A DNA stretch of 27,114 bases, taken from positions 1-27,114 of the IMG/VR virus record IMGVR_UViG_3300025127_000210. One strand, written 5' to 3'. The position numbers and the translations under genes were made by a program. This document shows, piece by piece, positions 24,466 to 27,114 of this stretch (position 1 is the stretch's first letter; each line of letters begins with the position of its first letter). The notes below the pieces were generated by a model that made no database searches, had not been told where the DNA came from, and saw nothing but the letters and a program-made list of their open reading frames with translations. Source of the DNA: a virus.

Positions 24466-25981
24466 GCCAGTTGATTCCTATTTTCAATTCTATCTCAACA
24501 GGCATATCATACTCGACATTATACCGTCGTGCCGTTTCATTTGGTAAAGATAGCATAGCCTTCTTCATCAAATCTATACAAATCTGTTCTTCGTCTGGAT
24601 GTACATCAATCACTATTGAATCGTGTACTGTATTACAAAGCACAGATTTTAAATTATTGTGTTTCATTAAATTATATAACTTAACCAGCGCAATGGGCAG
24701 TAAGTCTGCTGTTGCAAATCCTTGAACAGGATAGTTACAAATAGCAGTTCTGTTTGTGGCTGTACCCCATCGTGTCCATTGTGCGTCAGGAAACGCATAT
24801 TGCCTACCTGATGGTAACGTTATTTGCTTTTGTTGCACAGCTTCTTTTTGTAGACTTTCATGCCACTCCGTTACTCCAAAATATTTTTCTTTGAATGCAC
24901 GGTAGTATCGTTGTTGATCTTCCGTTCCCGTGACACCCCCATACAAAGGCTTAAACGTGTGAGCTTTAGCCTCTTGTCGCGTACAACCGATGATGTTTGC
25001 GGTATAACTATGTACGTCTAATTTATCGACTACATCTGCATACGCTTGTGCGTCGTTCGATAAGAAACCCGCTACACGAAACTCTAGTTGCGAGTAATCC
25101 CCTTCAAGTATCTTACCATTCTCAAACCTACTCTCGACCACTTGACGTATAGCGAAGGTATTACCTCGTGGCATATTTTGAAAGTTCGGGTTACGAGAAG
25201 AAAGGCGACCCGTCGCTGTAATCGTCTGCATAAATTCTGGGTGTATAAAACCATATTCGTCCACATTGTTTTCCATTCCTTCTACAAACGTACTAAGGTA
25301 AGTACGCAACGCGTTGTATCGCACGTACGTTTCTACAAATTCTCGTGCATCTCCTGTCAAATCCCCTCTACGTTCTTCCAGTGTCACCTTATCTGCTTTG
25401 AAACCAGCAGATGCCACGTCTATCACCCCTCGTGGTACAAGTTTAAATCCAGCTACCTCTCGTGTTCGTTCGTACGTAACACCTTTACCACCGCACAACT
25501 TACAAACTCTTCGCATAGAACTTTCTGTGCCGTCTTTCTTTATGTAAGCGTATCTGCCTTCTCCACCACAGTTATAGCACTGCCTTCCGATTGTTTTGTA
25601 CATAACGTCCGTCATGCTTCTTACACTTCGGGTAAAATCTTTACGTGACATTCTTCTGCGTAGTTTAGGTTTCTTTGTCGCCCCCCTCATCTCGTGTCCT
25701 AGATTGAACACTTGTGACCACAGAGATTTATCTTTTACTTTACGTGAATACAAAAGCATACTTCTATCATCTGGACTAGCAAGGTTTATCGGAGTATCCC
25801 CCATAGCCTCGCGTGCTAGCTCTACTAACTTTACTTCTAGCCCGTCCATCTCTTCTTGATACTGTTTACGTATCTTATCTAACGTATCAAGATTAATTCG
25901 TAGACCGTTATACTCTATGTCTGCAAGTACGCGGGTCATTTCTAATGATAGTCTAAGCGTAGGTATCAAAGTGTTTTTCAT
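24443..25981 (-). CDS. Family A DNA polymerase, polymerase domain only, with DnaJ-type zinc finger
   Basis: A 512-aa polymerase. ATG 25981 is chosen because GAGGAG lies 7 bases upstream; the frame extends nine codons further only to a TTG. Motif A is LEGDYSQLEF (D295), the O-helix is RQEAKAHTFKPLYGG and motif C is VHDSI (D454). F343 lies where E. coli Pol I has F762, unlike the Tyr of T7. The early thumb segment has LADIEYNG and PINLASPDDRSMLLYSR, as in T7-like phage polymerases. Residues 135-167 carry CYNCGGEG and CKLCGGKG, two CxxCxGxG units of the DnaJ type, the feature reported for HMO-2011. The 3'-5' exonuclease domain is absent and lies in the upstream gene, overlapping by 29 bases in a different frame. 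Confidence 0.93.
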   Translation of the reverse strand: MKNTLIPTLRLSLEMTRVLADIEYNGLRINLDTLDKIRKQYQEEMDGLEVKLVELAREAMGDTPINLASPDDRSMLLYSRKVKDKSLWSQVFNLGHEMRGATKKPKLRRRMSRKDFTRSVRSMTDVMYKTIGRQCYNCGGEGRYAYIKKDGTESSMRRVCKLCGGKGVTYERTREVAGFKLVPRGVIDVASAGFKADKVTLEERRGDLTGDAREFVETYVRYNALRTYLSTFVEGMENNVDEYGFIHPEFMQTITATGRLSSRNPNFQNMPRGNTFAIRQVVESRFENGKILEGDYSQLEFRVAGFLSNDAQAYADVVDKLDVHSYTANIIGCTRQEAKAHTFKPLYGGVTGTEDQQRYYRAFKEKYFGVTEWHESLQKEAVQQKQITLPSGRQYAFPDAQWTRWGTATNRTAICNYPVQGFATADLLPIALVKLYNLMKHNNLKSVLCNTVHDSIVIDVHPDEEQICIDLMKKAMLSLPNETARRYNVEYDMPVEIELKIGINWLDLSVVA

Positions 25982-26522
25982 CAAACAACTCCTCAAATGT
26001 TGTACCAAACTTAGCTAACTGTCCTAGCGCGACTTGTTCTGTAGACTCCACGTCTGCTTCTCCGTATTCTTTTACTATTTCCCACGGTATATCGTAGAAT
26101 GTCTTGCCGCTAGATAAATAATCCTTAGTCAAGTCTTTCTTCTTTTCTACCGTGCTATACTTTTTTGATAAAGCTTGCAAGTTCAAAGGCCACCCACGAG
26201 ACTTAGACAAGATATATTCTGCAACCATAGTATCGTAGATGTGACCGTCATACTTAAAACCACAATCTCTTATCCAACACAAATCAAACTTGAGGTTTTG
26301 ACCTACAACGACATCAGCCAAATTTAAAGCATCTTGAAATATTTTAAAGCCGTCGTTACTAGGCTGTTGTGTAGAGTGATAGAAACACAGATAGTTAGGC
26401 TTACCACCCAGCCACTGATAACCAATAGAAACTAATCGATTACCAAAGTAAGGCAACGGGGTCATACCTCCCGACTGTTTCATAATGTGTGTAGTTTCTA
26501 CATCAAAGACTAGCACGCGCAT
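25953..26522 (-). CDS. DEDDy 3'-5' exonuclease (detached proofreading domain of the polymerase)
   Basis: A 189-aa protein matching the exonuclease domain of family A polymerases. Exo I is VFDVETT (D7, E9), Exo II is GQNLKFDLCWI, and Exo III is YGEADVEST with the Y-x3-D spacing of DEDDy enzymes. The protein stops (TAG at 25953) where a joined polymerase would run on; its last residues, EELFDEKHFDTYA, overlap the first codons of the polymerase gene. Exonuclease plus polymerase come to about 700 aa, close to T7 gp5 (704 aa), so the pair is a split polymerase. GAGGAG lies 10 bases before ATG. It overlaps the HNH gene by 20 bases. Proofreading in complex with the polymerase subunit is inferred. 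Confidence 0.9.
   Translation of the reverse strand: MRVLVFDVETTHIMKQSGGMTPLPYFGNRLVSIGYQWLGGKPNYLCFYHSTQQPSNDGFKIFQDALNLADVVVGQNLKFDLCWIRDCGFKYDGHIYDTMVAEYILSKSRGWPLNLQALSKKYSTVEKKKDLTKDYLSSGKTFYDIPWEIVKEYGEADVESTEQVALGQLAKFGTTFEELFDEKHFDTYA
25989..25994 (-). promoter_or_regulatory. Shine-Dalgarno that sets the polymerase start
   Basis: GAGGAG reads on the - strand inside the last codons of the exonuclease gene, 7 bases before ATG 25981. It decides the polymerase start and argues for independent or coupled initiation rather than ribosomal frameshifting. Confidence 0.75.
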
Positions 26523-26820
26523 GTATTTCTTTCTCCTCGATAGTAGATTTTATTTGATGGCAATTCCTACACAAAACTTGGCACTTTCGTATCTCATCAA
26601 ATAGTTTTTTAAGCGAACCCAACGTTAGCCTAGATACAGATGCAAGTTTAGTTTTCCTATCTAGATGATCAAAATCAAGAGCGCACCCTTGTGCATTGTA
26701 TCCACATTCAGCGCACCCTTTTCTTTCTTTGTATCGATTCAGATGGTGCTTACGTCGGTTTCTACGCTTGGCAGCGTACAAAACTTTTCTGTGCTTTTGC
26801 TCTGGTGTTCTTATACGCAT
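26503..26820 (-). CDS. HNH endonuclease
   Basis: A 105-aa basic protein with a Zn-type HNH fold. CAEC (C36, C39) and CRNC (C84, C87) would hold zinc. LDFDHLDR gives D51-H52, and LCRNCHQIK gives N86 and H88. The Lys/Arg-rich N-terminus (HRKVLYAAKRRNRRKHH) would hold DNA. It is a free-standing homing-type or packaging-type HNH nuclease. It overlaps the helicase stop by one base and the exonuclease by 20, so it is inserted neatly in the operon. Its place next to a split polymerase recalls homing endonucleases that spread in phage polymerase genes; this link is inference. Confidence 0.85.
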   Translation of the reverse strand: MRIRTPEQKHRKVLYAAKRRNRRKHHLNRYKERKGCAECGYNAQGCALDFDHLDRKTKLASVSRLTLGSLKKLFDEIRKCQVLCRNCHQIKSTIEEKEIHARASL

Positions 26821-27113
26821 CAGTAATATATCCCTGTTTGTATGTCTATGTGTGAGTTAATCATGCCGTGCCATCCGTTTATTTTATTTTTAGATACGCA
26901 TATATGACGCATAGTGTTTTCTACATCACTAGATCCAGTTTTGCCAATACCTATTATCATATCTGCTTCTCCAGCTTTACCCGTGCGCGAGTTGTCCAAC
27001 ATGGAGTAGTCTATAAACTGTCTATCATGCCCCTCATAGTTTGCCTGACTAACAGCCCAGACAAGACAACGATTACGTTTCGCTATCTCACGAGCGTACA
27101 CGTACGTTGCTTT
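26820..27113 (-). CDS. RecA/DnaB-like replicative helicase, C-terminal fragment
   Basis: The frame is open to the window edge, so this is the last 97 residues of a longer gene; the GTG at 27101 is not a real start. LVWAVSQAN fits a Walker B strand followed by the Gln/Asn sensor of RecA-fold helicases (DnaB: LSQLNR). MLDNSRTGKAGEADMIIGIG matches the segment corresponding to DnaB 'DLR.SG.IEQDADVV'. It ends with a C-terminal beta strand and Lys/Asn stretch (RHICVSKNKINGWHGMI). It would unwind DNA at the phage fork. The gene lies upstream of HNH, exonuclease and polymerase. The Walker A part lies outside the window, so a Sak4-like recombinase ATPase is an alternative. Confidence 0.7.
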   Translation of the reverse strand, partial: KATYVYAREIAKRNRCLVWAVSQANYEGHDRQFIDYSMLDNSRTGKAGEADMIIGIGKTGSSDVENTMRHICVSKNKINGWHGMINSHIDIQTGIYY

Positions 27114-27114
27114 C

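Noticed and set aside
25088-25648. A 186-aa + strand frame opposite the polymerase
   Set aside because: It lies wholly antisense to a polymerase with intact catalytic motifs, has no ribosome site or neighbours on that strand, and the product is not protein-like.
25953-25994. Programmed ribosomal frameshift joining exonuclease and polymerase
   Set aside because: A +1 shift would be needed, no clear slippery site was seen, and a GAGGAG with correct spacing serves the polymerase ATG. Not fully excluded.
1-27114. tRNA genes, integrase or attachment sites
   Set aside because: None were seen; coding density leaves almost no room and no recombinase motif was found. A lytic life style is likely but the full genome is not present.

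Overview
The window is a densely coded fragment of a tailed-phage (podovirus-like) genome, open at both ends. Two convergent arms meet near 17960. The left arm (1-17968, + strand) holds virion genes and the right arm (17956-27114, - strand) holds DNA metabolism genes. Almost every gene touches or overlaps the next. There are no rRNA or tRNA genes, integrase, transposase or CRISPR array. The best match I can name is the HMO-2011-type marine podoviruses, known from alphaproteobacterial hosts such as SAR116, SAR11 and roseobacters. The grounds are a family A DNA polymerase carrying a DnaJ-type CxxCxGxG zinc-finger insertion, a B12-dependent ribonucleotide reductase, a T7-type endonuclease I, a Cas4-like exonuclease, and a DUF1127 protein of a kind common in alphaproteobacteria. 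The host assignment is inference.

Left arm, in order: a 5'-truncated SPRY/lectin-like tail protein; a tail-fibre-assembly-like protein; a repeat protein made of 17 phase-perfect 20-residue units followed by a 10-residue repeat array; a fibre-tail adaptor; a tail-tube/adaptor protein; a beta-rich tail nozzle/stabilisation-like protein; a long tail fibre; a small membrane-anchored coiled-coil protein; then a block of probable internal (ejected) virion proteins of 458, 133, 179, 677 and 1534 aa; and finally a small Met/Lys/Gly-rich protein. Gaps are at most about 12 bases and most genes have a good Shine-Dalgarno, so the arm reads as one polycistronic unit whose promoter lies to the left of the window.

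Right arm, in transcription order (high to low coordinates): the C-terminal end of a RecA/DnaB-like helicase; an HNH endonuclease; a DEDDy 3'-5' exonuclease; a separate polymerase-domain gene; a near-consensus sigma70 promoter overlapped by a palindrome; a putative ssDNA-binding protein; the Cas4/RecB-like exonuclease; an unknown protein; endonuclease I; another unknown; a DUF3310 protein; class II ribonucleotide reductase; DUF1127; a 56-aa membrane protein; a DUF6447-like protein; a PD-(D/E)XK-like protein; a 51-aa zinc-ribbon protein; and a 75-aa unknown. The 51- and 56-aa genes were found by reading the strand directly.

Together the right arm opens and copies DNA (helicase, split polymerase, ssDNA-binding protein), breaks down and resolves DNA (exonuclease, endonuclease I), and supplies deoxynucleotides (ribonucleotide reductase). 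Points most worth a second look are the natural split of the polymerase into exonuclease and polymerase genes with an internal ribosome binding site beside an HNH gene; the sigma70 promoter with an operator-like palindrome; an 8-bp perfect hairpin just inside the exonuclease gene; a possible bidirectional terminator at the convergence point; the paired protein repeat arrays; and an uneven excess of the tetranucleotide GTAC.
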